From contig NZ_NWVC01000002.1 in NCBI RefSeq assembly GCF_002374855.1, positions 558,001-622,000 of the forward strand: 64,000 nt of DNA, written 5' to 3'. This DNA comes from Sphingomonas adhaesiva. Its GTDB lineage: Bacteria; Pseudomonadota; Alphaproteobacteria; Sphingomonadales; Sphingomonadaceae. Of this stretch, positions 1 to 10,973 are shown piece by piece (the stretch's first letter is position 1; each line of letters begins with the position of its first letter). Under the pieces are notes generated by a model. It made no database searches and was not told where the DNA came from. It saw only the letters and a list, made by a program, of their open reading frames with translations. A program made the position numbers and the translations under genes.

Positions 1-287
1 GCGGCAAGGTTCGCCTGTCGATGCGCGTCGTCGACCAGGAAACCGGCGCCGAGCTGGAAGACACCCGCCCGGCGCGCGAGCCGCGCGGCGAGCGCAGCGA
101 CCGCGGCCCGCGCCGCGAAGGGCGCGGCGACCGTGACGGCGGCGGCCGTGGCGGCGAGCGCGGCGGCGATCGCGGCGGCGATCGCGGCCCCCGCCGCGAA
201 GGCCGCGGCCCGCGCCGCGAAGGCGGCAAGGACGAGGGCGACGCCCCGGCCTTCGCCCCGGCGTTCCTGACCGGCGATCGCGACTGA
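1..287 (+). CDS. pnp: Polyribonucleotide nucleotidyltransferase, C-terminal end (partial)
   Basis: This is the 3' end of a gene that begins before the window; the reading frame is already open at base 3. The first visible residues, [11 protein letters not shown], fit the last strand of the S1 RNA-binding domain that ends PNPase, the 3'-5' phosphorolytic exoribonuclease of the RNA degradosome. After it comes a tail of about 75 residues that is almost only Arg, Gly, Asp and Glu, with repeated [15 protein letters not shown] and GGERGG blocks, ending [13 protein letters not shown] before TGA. Such a tail is disordered and could bind RNA or partner proteins. Only the tail and the S1 edge are visible, so the family call rests on a short match; another S1-domain protein is possible but less likely. 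Confidence 0.75.
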   Translation, partial: GKVRLSMRVVDQETGAELEDTRPAREPRGERSDRGPRREGRGDRDGGGRGGERGGDRGGDRGPRREGRGPRREGGKDEGDAPAFAPAFLTGDRD

Positions 288-316
288 CAGCGATCGGTCC
301 GCAAGGACTGAAAAGG

Positions 317-349
317 AAAAGGCCCCGGCAGCGATGCCGGGGCCTTTTT
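317..349 (+). terminator. Rho-independent terminator of pnp
   Basis: A GC-rich perfect hairpin (AAGGCCCCGGCA / TGCCGGGGCCTT around a GCGA tetraloop) is followed by a T run, 30 bases after the pnp stop codon. It also faces the convergent gene that ends at 382. Confidence 0.85.
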
Positions 350-381
350 CGTGGCGAACCGCGCGCCGCCGAACGACGCGA

Positions 382-834
382 TCAGTCGAACTGGTTGAGC
401 GAGGTGTCCAAGGCATCGGTCCCCACACGCTGGATCGCCAGGGTAAGCAATTGCGCGATGATGACGCCGATGATGACCGCGATCAGCATCCACGCCTCGA
501 CATAGGCCAGCAGCGCGATCGCCAGCACCGCCACGATCGCCTGCGCCACCCCGACCCGCGGCAATCCGACCCGCGCGGTGCTGAACACGGAACGCTCGCG
601 CGGATGCGCCGCCTCGCCCGCCAGCCGGTCGAACAGCGACCGCAGCGGTCCCGCCGACAGATGCGCGCTCATCGCGCTCGCCTTCTGCTCGTCGCTGCCG
701 TCGCGCGACAGGATCGGGGCCAGCGCGCGCTGCTGGGAGCGTGCGAACTCCTGGATCGTGTCCAGATGCCGGTCGATCGCCGCCGCCTCCGCGCCGAACC
801 CGGCCATGCTCAACATCTGCTTCAACACCGCCAT
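382..834 (-). CDS. Small membrane protein of unknown function
   Basis: A 150-residue protein starting MAVLKQMLSMAGFG. I chose this ATG because a GGGGAGA ribosome site lies just upstream; the frame stays open further upstream, but those codons look like non-coding composition. The N-terminal ~85 residues are soluble, mixed-charge and probably helical (AAAIDRHLDTIQEFARSQQ). Two adjacent hydrophobic stretches follow, roughly residues 97-135, that would form a membrane hairpin, then a short polar tail ending NQFD. I recognise no family. It is convergent with pnp and lies downstream of the aldolase gene on the same strand, with 77 bases between them. Confidence 0.65.
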   Translation of the reverse strand: MAVLKQMLSMAGFGAEAAAIDRHLDTIQEFARSQQRALAPILSRDGSDEQKASAMSAHLSAGPLRSLFDRLAGEAAHPRERSVFSTARVGLPRVGVAQAIVAVLAIALLAYVEAWMLIAVIIGVIIAQLLTLAIQRVGTDALDTSLNQFD

Positions 835-911
835 GATCCATCTCCCCGTCGATGCCGATGACCGTACAGGGCGATGGAGCAGGCGGCCTCCCTCAATCGG
901 GTGAGGCGCGG

Positions 912-1682
912 TCAGTCGCGATAGCTGGGGTCGATCCGGTCGAGCTTGCGCAGCAGCGCGGGCCACGCCAGCTTCTGTGCCAGCATCCCCATCCCCTTCG
1001 GGTTGGACTGGCCGGCCACCTTGTCCTCAACCCCCTGCGGCGGGTTGTTGAGATGCTCGCGCCCGGCGGACAGCATCAGCACCTGCGCCTCGCACGCCCG
1101 CTCCAGGAAATAGAGCCGCAGGAAGCAGGACGCGACGGTATCGCCGACCGCGAGCGTGCCGTGGTTGCGCAGGATCATCACGCTCTTGTCGCCGATGTCC
1201 TGCACCAGCCGCTCGCGTTCCTCCAGGTCGGTCGCGATGCCTTCGTAATCGTGATAGGCGACGTCATGCCCCGCGATCATCGCGGTCTGGGTATGCGGCA
1301 GCAGCCCGAATTCCATCGCGCTCACCGCCTGCCCGTGGGGCGTGTGGAGGTGCATGACCGCATGGGCATCGTCGCGCGCCATGTGGATCGCCGAATGGAT
1401 CGTGAAGCCGGCCGGATTGACCGGGTGAGTCGACGGGCCGACCGGATTGCCCTCGACGTCGATCTTGACCAGCGAGGAGGCGGTGATCTCCTCGAACATC
1501 ATGTCATAGGGGTTGATGAGGAAATGGTGTTCCGGCCCCGGCACGCGCGCCGACAGGTGCGTGAAGATCAGATCGTCCCAGCCGTACAGCGCCACCAGCC
1601 GGTAGGCGGCGGCCAGATCGACGCGCGCCTCCCACTCGCCGGGTGCGTATCGGGACGTATCCACCTGAGCCAGCGTCGCCAT
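912..1682 (-). CDS. Class II aldolase/adducin family protein
   Basis: A 256-residue protein of the class II aldolase/adducin fold, in which a zinc ion held by histidines activates an aldol substrate (fuculose- or ribulose-phosphate aldolase, ribulose-5-phosphate 4-epimerase relatives). Visible metal-site residues are the HLHTPHG motif near the middle and the later RNHGTL motif; FTHLSARVPG near residue 42 is the usual N-terminal signature. The ATG at 1682 follows a good GAGGAGAG site; the open frame continues upstream only as low-complexity Arg-rich sequence. The substrate cannot be told from sequence. It lacks nearby sugar kinase or isomerase genes, so it may belong to the large group of adducin-like enzymes of unknown role. 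Confidence 0.85.
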   Translation of the reverse strand: MATLAQVDTSRYAPGEWEARVDLAAAYRLVALYGWDDLIFTHLSARVPGPEHHFLINPYDMMFEEITASSLVKIDVEGNPVGPSTHPVNPAGFTIHSAIHMARDDAHAVMHLHTPHGQAVSAMEFGLLPHTQTAMIAGHDVAYHDYEGIATDLEERERLVQDIGDKSVMILRNHGTLAVGDTVASCFLRLYFLERACEAQVLMLSAGREHLNNPPQGVEDKVAGQSNPKGMGMLAQKLAWPALLRKLDRIDPSYRD

Positions 1683-1795
1683 CACCACTCTCCTCGTCGC
1701 GTTTCGTTTGGCAACGGAATATCGGATCGCGCGGCCGCTGGCCACCCCCTGCCCCACCCCGCGCCCAACCCCACCCCGGGCGTCGCGCCGTCGGA

Positions 1796-2497
1796 TCAGC
1801 GGCGATGCTTGCCCGGACGGCGGCGCGTGGCGGGGACGGCGCCGGTAGCGGGCGCGGCGGCGCTCCAGTCGCGCTCGCGATACCATTTGGTGACGATATA
1901 CTTGCTGCCGCGCGTCACCGGGCGCCCGGCGTGGAGCGTGTGGCGGTTCGCCCGCCCGTCGGCGCCGATGTTGTTCCAGCACAGGATCGTCCCCTGCCGG
2001 GGAATGAACGCCTCCTCCAGATAGGCGAAATGCGTCTCGCCGCCTTCTTCCGGTTCGTTGAGGTAGATCATCGCGGTCCAGGTACGGTTGCCGCAGCGCG
2101 CCGCATGGGTGCCGGCATCGGGGTGATGCGGCTCGAAATAATCGTGGTGCAGGCGATATTCCTGCCCCTGCCCATATCGCTGGCCCTGGATCGGCTCGCC
2201 CAGCGTCGGCGCGATGCCCAGCAGCAACGACAGCCGCAGGTCGAGCAGCTGGACCACCGGCGCCGCGGGATCGAAGGCGCAGGTCTCGCTGGTGCGCGCG
2301 TCCGCCGCGCCATAGGCGATCTGTGACGGGCGCCGGTTGGCGTCAATATAGCGCATCAGCACGTCGCATTCGCCCGGATCGAGGAAGCCGGGCATCGACC
2401 ACAGTTCGACCAGCGGGCTGGGATGGCGCGTCGCCCCGGCAAAGCGGGTGGCCAGCAGCATCTCCTCGCTCAGCACGATCGGTTGATGGACGGACAT
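1796..2497 (-). CDS. Prolyl 4-hydroxylase-like 2-oxoglutarate/Fe(II) dioxygenase
   Basis: A 233-residue soluble protein with the P4Hc double-stranded beta-helix. The iron ligands are visible as H117-x-D119 (in YRLHHDYFEP) and H189 in TLHAGRPV; K199 in RGSKYIVTKWYRER would bind the 2-oxoglutarate carboxylate. Such enzymes hydroxylate prolines in proteins or small molecules using O2 and 2-oxoglutarate. The last ~25 residues are Ala/Pro/Arg-rich and probably disordered. No partner gene is evident; it lies 113 bases upstream of the aldolase gene on the same strand and could be co-transcribed with it. Confidence 0.88.
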   Translation of the reverse strand: MSVHQPIVLSEEMLLATRFAGATRHPSPLVELWSMPGFLDPGECDVLMRYIDANRRPSQIAYGAADARTSETCAFDPAAPVVQLLDLRLSLLLGIAPTLGEPIQGQRYGQGQEYRLHHDYFEPHHPDAGTHAARCGNRTWTAMIYLNEPEEGGETHFAYLEEAFIPRQGTILCWNNIGADGRANRHTLHAGRPVTRGSKYIVTKWYRERDWSAAAPATGAVPATRRRPGKHRR

Positions 2498-2572
2498 GCG
2501 CGGCGCTCCCCCGTCGCCCGCGGGCGCGCAGGCGGAACCCGCCCGGTCTATGATCGCATGGTAAAGCGTGCG

Positions 2573-5284
2573 TTAACGACGTCCGCGCGCCCGCCGCGCC
2601 GGCGGCGAGGGGGATGACGACGACGACGCCCCCGCGGCGCGTGCCTCGCCCTCACCCGCATCGTCCTTCTCGCGCCCGGCCAGCGCATGGTCGAAGCGCA
2701 GCCCGGCGCGTCCGTCATCGACCCAGCGGATTACCGCCGCGACCCAGCGCCCCTCCTCCAGCTCGATCCGCACCGGATAGCCGACCGCTTCGTCCGGCAG
2801 GTCGATGCCGTCGATCATCACGCCGGTCGCGGACAGGTCGCGGATGCGCACCTCGCCGCTTTCGTCGCCCAGCGTCAGCCGCGCGGTGCGCAGCATCTTC
2901 TGCCGGATCGCGCGGCTGGTCTTGTGCCCGATCGCCACGGCATAGCCGCCCGCCGCCGCCAGCTGGTCGCGCACCGTCGCCAGCCGCGCGGGACGGCCAT
3001 AGACATAGCCCTGGATATGGCTGCACCCCAGGTCGCGGATCAGCGCGATCTCGTCCTGCTGCTCGACCCCCTCGGCGGTGGTTTCCATGCCCAGCGTGTC
3101 GGCCAGGCTGACGATCGCCTTGATGATCGCGGCGTTGCGGTTGCCCGGCTGGATCGCGCCGCGCACGAAGCTCTGGTCGATCTTGATCTTGTCGAACGGC
3201 GCCTTCTTCAGATAGCCGAGGCTGGAATAGCCGGTGCCGAAATCGTCGAGCGCCAGCCGCACGCCGATCGCCTTGAGCGTGCGGAACATCTGTTCGGACG
3301 AGGCATCCTCGTTGAGGAACACGCCCTCGGTGATCTCCAGCTCCAGCCGGTGCGGGGCCAGGCCCGACGCGGCCAGCGCGCTGGTCACGATCGCGGGCAG
3401 GGCGCTGTTGGCGAACTGGATCGGCGATACGTTGACCGCGACGCGCACATGGTCGGGCCAGCCGGCCGCCTCCATGCAGGCGGTGCGCATCACCCATTCG
3501 CCGATCGATTCGATCAGCCCGCATTCCTCCGCCACCGGCACGAAATCGGTCGGGCTGATCGCGCCGCGCTGCGGATGTTCCCAGCGCAGCAGCGCCTCGT
3601 ACCCTACGATCAGCGCGTCCTTCGTCGACACCACCGGCTGATAGGTCAGGTGGAACTGGTCGCGCCCCAGCGCCTGGCGCAGGTCGTCCTCCAGCCGCTT
3701 GCGGTTCTGCGCGCCCTCCAGCAGCTCCTCGCGGTAGAAGCGGTGGACGCCGCGCCCGTCGGCCTTGGCCGCGTAGAGCGCCAGATCGGCGTTGCGCACC
3801 AGCGTTTCGGGCGAATCGCCGTGCAGCGGGGCGACGGCGATGCCGATCGAACAGCCGATCGACAGCGTCGCATGATCGATATGATAGGGCAGCGACAGCG
3901 CAGCGATGACGCGATCGGCCAGCGCGGCCAGCCGGTCGCGATTGCCCTCGCGCGGGATCACGACCTGGAATTCGTCGCCGCCCAGCCGGCCGACCAGCCC
4001 CGCATCGCCGATCGTCCGCTGCAACCGCTGCGCGACCTCCTTGAGCAATTCGTCGCCGACCTGATGCCCCAGCGTGTCGTTGACCGCCTTGAACCGGTCG
4101 AGGTCGAGCAGGAACAGCCCGGTCGATCCGTGCCCGCCGGCCTGCGGGGTCAGCGCCTGTTCCAGCGACAGGCGCATCCGCTGGCGGTTGGCCAGCCCGG
4201 TCAGGCTGTCGAACAGCGCCAGCCGCGCGATCTCCGCATCGGCGCGGCGCCGCGCGGTCAGGTCCGCGCCCCATCCGGCGAAGCCCTGGAACCGCCCGAG
4301 GTCGTCATGGATCGCGCGGCCGGAGATCGACCACCAGCGCTCCGGCGCGTCCGCCGCGGCGGGGCAGACGGTATAGTCGGAAAAGGACGTGCGCGACGAC
4401 ATGTGGAACGACAGCGTGCGTTCGGTGTCCAGCTGCTGCGATTCGACGCTGAAGATCGCGGTCAGCGGCTGGCCGATCGGGTCGGCGTCGCCAACGTCCG
4501 CCCCCGACGCGCCGCGCACCTGCTGCGCGACCTTCGCCGACAGATAGCTGATCCGGCCGTGGCGGTCGGTCTGCCAGAACCAGCCCGCGCCGTGCGTTTC
4601 ATATTCGCCCAGCAGCAGCCGCGCGCGCGTCCCCTCGGCATCCGCCAGCCGGCGCGCGCGGGCGTCGCGCCGCTCGGCCACCCCCACCCGCAGCTGATCC
4701 AGCGTGTAGAGCGTGGCGATCGCCAGCGCGGCCAGCGAGGCGGGGGTGACACCGTCGTTGGCGATCATCACCGCCGCGAACATCTGCGCGAAGGCGATCG
4801 CGGCGGGGCGCACCGGATGCAGCCCGATCGCGACGACGACGACCGTGCCGGTCAGCGCGACCGTCGCCGCTTCCTCGATCCCGTCGGCGAAGGCCGCGAC
4901 GTCGCTGCCCAGCAGCGACAGCGACAGCGCGATCCACGCCGCCGCCAGGCTGAGCGCGGCGGCGCGGCGGTGCGCCATCATCCACCCCAGCCCGCGTCCG
5001 TTCAGAATCACCAGGCACGCCGGCGCCAGCACCAGCGCCGGGGCGGCGCGCAACGCCAGCGACAGCGCCAGATCGTGGCGGCCCAGCTGCGCCGCCAGCG
5101 CGATCAGCGTCGCGGGTACCAGCAGCAGCAGCGCCAGCGCCGCCGGCCAGCGCGCCGCCGCCGCGCGCAGCGTGTCACGCCGTTCGTCCTCGCACCGGTC
5201 GTCGCGCGCCGGGGTCAGCCCCAACAGGTCGCCCAGGCCACGGCCGGCATCGGGATCAAGGTCAGGCTCGCGCAGGCGGGTCAT
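2573..5284 (-). CDS. Membrane GGDEF-EAL cyclic-di-GMP protein with C-terminal PilZ domain
   Basis: A 903-residue inner-membrane signalling protein. Order: a multi-helix membrane region (about residues 45-190), a PAS-like domain (about 225-350, beginning GEYETHGAGWFWQTD), a GGDEF diguanylate cyclase (GRLGGDEFQVVI near residue 433), an EAL phosphodiesterase (YEALLRW near 561, followed by DDFGTGYSSL), and a PilZ-like domain from about 785. The GGDEF and EAL signatures both look intact, so it may make and break c-di-GMP. The PilZ part keeps the D-L-S-A-T-G motif, but I cannot find an exact RxxxR, so c-di-GMP binding there is uncertain. It is a single gene, flanked by the dioxygenase and, divergently, fumarase. 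Confidence 0.93.
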   Translation of the reverse strand: MTRLREPDLDPDAGRGLGDLLGLTPARDDRCEDERRDTLRAAAARWPAALALLLLVPATLIALAAQLGRHDLALSLALRAAPALVLAPACLVILNGRGLGWMMAHRRAAALSLAAAWIALSLSLLGSDVAAFADGIEEAATVALTGTVVVVAIGLHPVRPAAIAFAQMFAAVMIANDGVTPASLAALAIATLYTLDQLRVGVAERRDARARRLADAEGTRARLLLGEYETHGAGWFWQTDRHGRISYLSAKVAQQVRGASGADVGDADPIGQPLTAIFSVESQQLDTERTLSFHMSSRTSFSDYTVCPAAADAPERWWSISGRAIHDDLGRFQGFAGWGADLTARRRADAEIARLALFDSLTGLANRQRMRLSLEQALTPQAGGHGSTGLFLLDLDRFKAVNDTLGHQVGDELLKEVAQRLQRTIGDAGLVGRLGGDEFQVVIPREGNRDRLAALADRVIAALSLPYHIDHATLSIGCSIGIAVAPLHGDSPETLVRNADLALYAAKADGRGVHRFYREELLEGAQNRKRLEDDLRQALGRDQFHLTYQPVVSTKDALIVGYEALLRWEHPQRGAISPTDFVPVAEECGLIESIGEWVMRTACMEAAGWPDHVRVAVNVSPIQFANSALPAIVTSALAASGLAPHRLELEITEGVFLNEDASSEQMFRTLKAIGVRLALDDFGTGYSSLGYLKKAPFDKIKIDQSFVRGAIQPGNRNAAIIKAIVSLADTLGMETTAEGVEQQDEIALIRDLGCSHIQGYVYGRPARLATVRDQLAAAGGYAVAIGHKTSRAIRQKMLRTARLTLGDESGEVRIRDLSATGVMIDGIDLPDEAVGYPVRIELEEGRWVAAVIRWVDDGRAGLRFDHALAGREKDDAGEGEARAAGASSSSSPSPPARRARGRR

Positions 5285-5396
5285 GCTGCCCGGTTAGCCC
5301 GACGCTGGTTACCGAAGTGCTTAGCCGTGCGCTTCGGGAGGGCGAAGTCGCCTGCGATATTGCCCGAAACGACGACGCGCCCTACACCGCGCGGCC

Positions 5397-6923
5397 ATGA
5401 CGACGACGATCATCCGCGAAGCCGACCTGATCGAGAGCGTGGCCGACGCGCTCCAGTTCATCAGCTACTATCACCCGATGGATTACATCCGCGCGCTGGG
5501 CGAGGCCTACAAGGCCGAGCAGGGACCGGCCGCGAAGGACGCCATCGCGCAGATCCTGACGAACAGCCGGATGTGCGCGGAAGGACATCGCCCGATCTGC
5601 CAGGACACCGGGATCGTCAACGTCTTCGTCAAATGGGGCATGGACTGCCGCCTGGACGATACCTCGCGCTCGTTGCAGGAGGTCGTCGACGAAGGCGTAC
5701 GGCGCGCGTACCTGCACCCGGAGAACAAGCTGCGCGCCTCGGTGCTCGCCGACCCGGCCTTCACCCGCCGCAACACCCGCGACAACACGCCGTGCGTGCT
5801 GCATGTCGAGATGGTGCCGGGCGCGACGGTATCGGTCGACGTCGCGGCCAAGGGCGGCGGCAGCGAGAACAAGTCGAAGTTCAAGATGATGAACCCCAGC
5901 GATTCGATCGTCGACTGGGTGATCGAGATGCTGCCGCAGATGGGCGCGGGCTGGTGCCCGCCGGGGATGCTGGGCATCGGCATCGGCGGTACCGCGGAGC
6001 ATTGCGTGCTGCTCGCCAAGCAGGCGCTGATGGAACCGATCGACATGGGGCCGCTGAAGGCGCGCGGGCCGAGGAACGATATCGAGGCGCTGCGCATCGA
6101 GATCTTCGACAAGGTCAATGCGCTGGGCATCGGCGCGCAGGGGCTGGGCGGCCTGTCGACGATCCTCGACGTCAAGATCAAGGACGCGCCGTGCCATGCG
6201 GCGGGCAAGCCGGTGGCGATGATCCCGAATTGCGCGGCGACCCGCCACGCACATTTCACGCTCGACGGTTCGGGACCGGCCTATCTGGAGGCGCCGAAGC
6301 TGGACGAATGGCCCGACGTCAACTGGACGCCGGACAAGGCCGCGATCCGCGTCGACCTCGACACGCTGACGCCGGAAGTGGTGCAGTCGTGGAAGCAGGG
6401 CGACCGGCTGCTGCTGAACGGCAAAATGCTGACCGGCCGCGACGCCGCGCACAAACGCATCGCCGACATGCTGGCCAAGGGCGAGGAGCTGCCGGTCGAG
6501 TTCAAGGGCCGCGTGATCTATTACGTCGGCCCGGTCGATCCGGTCGGCGAGGAAGTGGTCGGCCCCGCCGGCCCGACCACCGCGACGCGGATGGACAAGT
6601 TCACGCGCATGATGCTCGACCAGGGGCTGCTGGCGATGGTCGGCAAGGCCGAGCGCGGCCCCGCCGCCACCGACGCGATCCGCGAGGCGAAGAGCGCGTA
6701 TCTGATGGCGGTCGGCGGCGCGGCCTATCTGGTGGCGCGCGCGATCAAGGGCAGCAAGGTCGTCGGGTTCGAGGATCTGGGGATGGAAGCGATCTACGAA
6801 TTCGAGGTCGCCGACTTCCCCGTCACCGTCGCGGTCGATGCGGAGGGCAACAACGTCCACCAGCTCGCCCCGCTGGTGTGGAAGGACAAGATCGCGAAGG
6901 AAGGCCTGCTGCTGCCGGCGTGA
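5397..6923 (+). CDS. fumA: Class I fumarate hydratase
   Basis: A 508-residue iron-sulfur fumarase that interconverts fumarate and L-malate in the TCA cycle. The fused alpha and beta domains of class I enzymes are both present: CQDTGIVNVFVKWG and GIGIGGTAEH in the N-terminal domain, then GRDAAHKRI and GPTTATRMDKF in the C-terminal domain. Length matches the single-chain family. It is followed after 172 bases by aconitase on the same strand, so two Fe-S TCA enzymes sit together. The start at 5397 is the first ATG of the conserved N-terminus (TTTIIREADLIESVADALQF). Whether the paralogue should be called fumA or fumB cannot be decided. Confidence 0.95.
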   Translation: MTTTIIREADLIESVADALQFISYYHPMDYIRALGEAYKAEQGPAAKDAIAQILTNSRMCAEGHRPICQDTGIVNVFVKWGMDCRLDDTSRSLQEVVDEGVRRAYLHPENKLRASVLADPAFTRRNTRDNTPCVLHVEMVPGATVSVDVAAKGGGSENKSKFKMMNPSDSIVDWVIEMLPQMGAGWCPPGMLGIGIGGTAEHCVLLAKQALMEPIDMGPLKARGPRNDIEALRIEIFDKVNALGIGAQGLGGLSTILDVKIKDAPCHAAGKPVAMIPNCAATRHAHFTLDGSGPAYLEAPKLDEWPDVNWTPDKAAIRVDLDTLTPEVVQSWKQGDRLLLNGKMLTGRDAAHKRIADMLAKGEELPVEFKGRVIYYVGPVDPVGEEVVGPAGPTTATRMDKFTRMMLDQGLLAMVGKAERGPAATDAIREAKSAYLMAVGGAAYLVARAIKGSKVVGFEDLGMEAIYEFEVADFPVTVAVDAEGNNVHQLAPLVWKDKIAKEGLLLPA

Positions 6924-7095
6924 CGTTGGCGGCGGGGGCAAGGAGCGGCGTTCGCAACCGCAGCGGCAACCCCCTTCCCCCCCGCCGCCCCCGCTGCTAT
7001 CGCCCGCGGCAAATCGGACATTCGCCTCCGCGCGCGCCCGTGCGGCACCCGCCGCCTCCCCGAGCGCGCCCGGCCCTTGAGGAAGGATCACGCCC

Positions 7096-9783
<2,688 letters not shown>

Positions 9784-9807
9784 CGCGCGGGAACAGCATC
9801 GTTTTTC

Positions 9808-9842
9808 GAAGGGAGGGCCGCAACGCCCTCCCTTCTTCTTTT
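9808..9842 (+). terminator. Rho-independent terminator of acnA
   Basis: Perfect 11-bp hairpin GAAGGGAGGGC / GCCCTCCCTTC around a 6-base loop, followed by TTCTTTT. It ends 13 bases before the start of the PhnA-like gene. Confidence 0.88.
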
Positions 9843-9855
9843 GGGGGGCAAGCGG

Positions 9856-10161
9856 ATGAGCGACGATTACGTCTATGACGAGGCGACCGGCGAATGGGTG
9901 CCGGCGGGCGAGGCGGGCGCGCCGGCAGCGGCCCCCGCGGGCGACGGCGTGGAGGTGCGCGATGCGGTCGGCAACCTGCTCGCCGATGGCGACAGCGTGA
10001 CGCTGATCAAGAACCTGAAGGTCAAGGGCACCAGCCAGACGCTGAAGCGCGGGACGGTGGTGAAGTCGATCCGGCTGACCGGCGACGACCAGGAGATCGA
10101 CTGCCGCTTCGACGGGATCAAGGGGCTGGTGCTGCGCGCGGAGTTCGTGAAGAAGCGCTGA
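9856..10161 (+). CDS. PhnA-like protein lacking the N-terminal zinc ribbon
   Basis: A 101-residue protein. Its C-terminal ~65 residues (GDSVTLIKNLKVKG, LKRGTVVKSIRL, IKGLVLRAEFVKKR) match the KOW-like domain of PhnA, once linked to alkylphosphonate use but of unclear function. Full PhnA proteins of enterobacteria carry an N-terminal zinc ribbon with four cysteines; here it is replaced by a short acidic, Ala/Pro-rich stretch (YVYDEATGEWVPAGEAGAPA), which resembles the YVYDEATGEW opening seen in other alphaproteobacterial copies. I start at MSDDYVY because the upstream GGGGGGCAAGCGG provides the ribosome site. Confidence 0.8.
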   Translation: MSDDYVYDEATGEWVPAGEAGAPAAAPAGDGVEVRDAVGNLLADGDSVTLIKNLKVKGTSQTLKRGTVVKSIRLTGDDQEIDCRFDGIKGLVLRAEFVKKR

Positions 10162-10244
10162 GTCCCGTCGGCGGACACATCATTGTCACAAACGCTCGCA
10201 CCGCCCCCCGCTTGCCGCTACGTCGCGCGGCAGGGAGAGTGCGT

Positions 10245-10862
10245 GTGAACAAACCGCAGACCGTCGCGCGGCTGGCCGAACTGGGGCGGGTGCCGCTGTC
10301 GAAAAGCTTCTACATGCGCGATTTCCTCTATTCGGAGATCGCCGCGCTGCACGGGCTGGCGAATGTGCCCGACGACCCCGATCTGGCGATCGCGGCGGGG
10401 ACGCGGCTGTGCACCGACGTGCTGGAACCGTTGCAGGATGCGTTCGGGCGGCTGTCGATCCGCTCCGGCCTGCGCTCGGCGGAGGTCAACGCACTGGGCG
10501 CGGCCAAGGGCTATGGCTGCGCGCCCAACGAACGCAGCCTGGCGGGGCATATCTGGGACCGGCGCGACGCGGGCGGCCACATGGGCGCGACCGCGGCGAT
10601 CGTCGTCACCAGCTTTGCCGACGCCTTCACCGCGCCCGACGACTGGAAGCGGCTGGCGTGGTGGATCCACGATCACCTGCCCTATTCGTCGCTGGAATTT
10701 TTTCCCGAGCGATGGACCGTCAACGTGCAATGGCACGAACGCCCGCTGCGGATGATCTACAGCCACATCCCCGAGGCGCGCGGCTATCTGACCAAGCCGG
10801 GGATGGACGGGCATAACGCCGACCATCGGGATATGTGGGACGGGATCGCGCCGCATCCGTGA
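10245..10862 (+). CDS. Hypothetical protein with weak M15-peptidase-like features
   Basis: A 205-residue soluble protein starting at a GTG preceded by GGGAGAG. The segment IRSGLRSAEVNALG recalls the SGYRSPEVN motif of M15_3-type peptidases, and later histidines (AGHIWD, GGHMGATAAI, WWIHDHLPY) are spaced where such enzymes hold zinc, but the canonical SxHxxGxAxD signature is not intact. It could be a derived or inactive member, or something unrelated. It has no signal peptide. It is convergent with the amino-acid permease across a palindromic repeat element. Confidence 0.65.
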   Translation: MNKPQTVARLAELGRVPLSKSFYMRDFLYSEIAALHGLANVPDDPDLAIAAGTRLCTDVLEPLQDAFGRLSIRSGLRSAEVNALGAAKGYGCAPNERSLAGHIWDRRDAGGHMGATAAIVVTSFADAFTAPDDWKRLAWWIHDHLPYSSLEFFPERWTVNVQWHERPLRMIYSHIPEARGYLTKPGMDGHNADHRDMWDGIAPHP

Positions 10863-10870
10863 GACACCAC

Positions 10871-10955
10871 CGTCATCCCAGCGAAGGCTGGGATCTCCCG
10901 CCGGCAAGGCGGCCCGCCAGCCAATTGCGAGACCCCAGCCTTCGCTGGGGTGACG
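10871..10955. repeat. Paired palindromic repeat (REP-like), copy 1
   Basis: Two hairpins, GTCATCCCAGCGAAGGCTGG and ACCCCAGCCTTCGCTGGGGT, face each other across about 35 bases between convergent genes. The same GNCNCCCAGCGAAGGCTGGG-type pair recurs at 12460, 21490 and 49972-50153. It could terminate transcription from both sides. Confidence 0.8.
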
Positions 10956-10973
10956 CCGTGATGGCCAGCCAGC

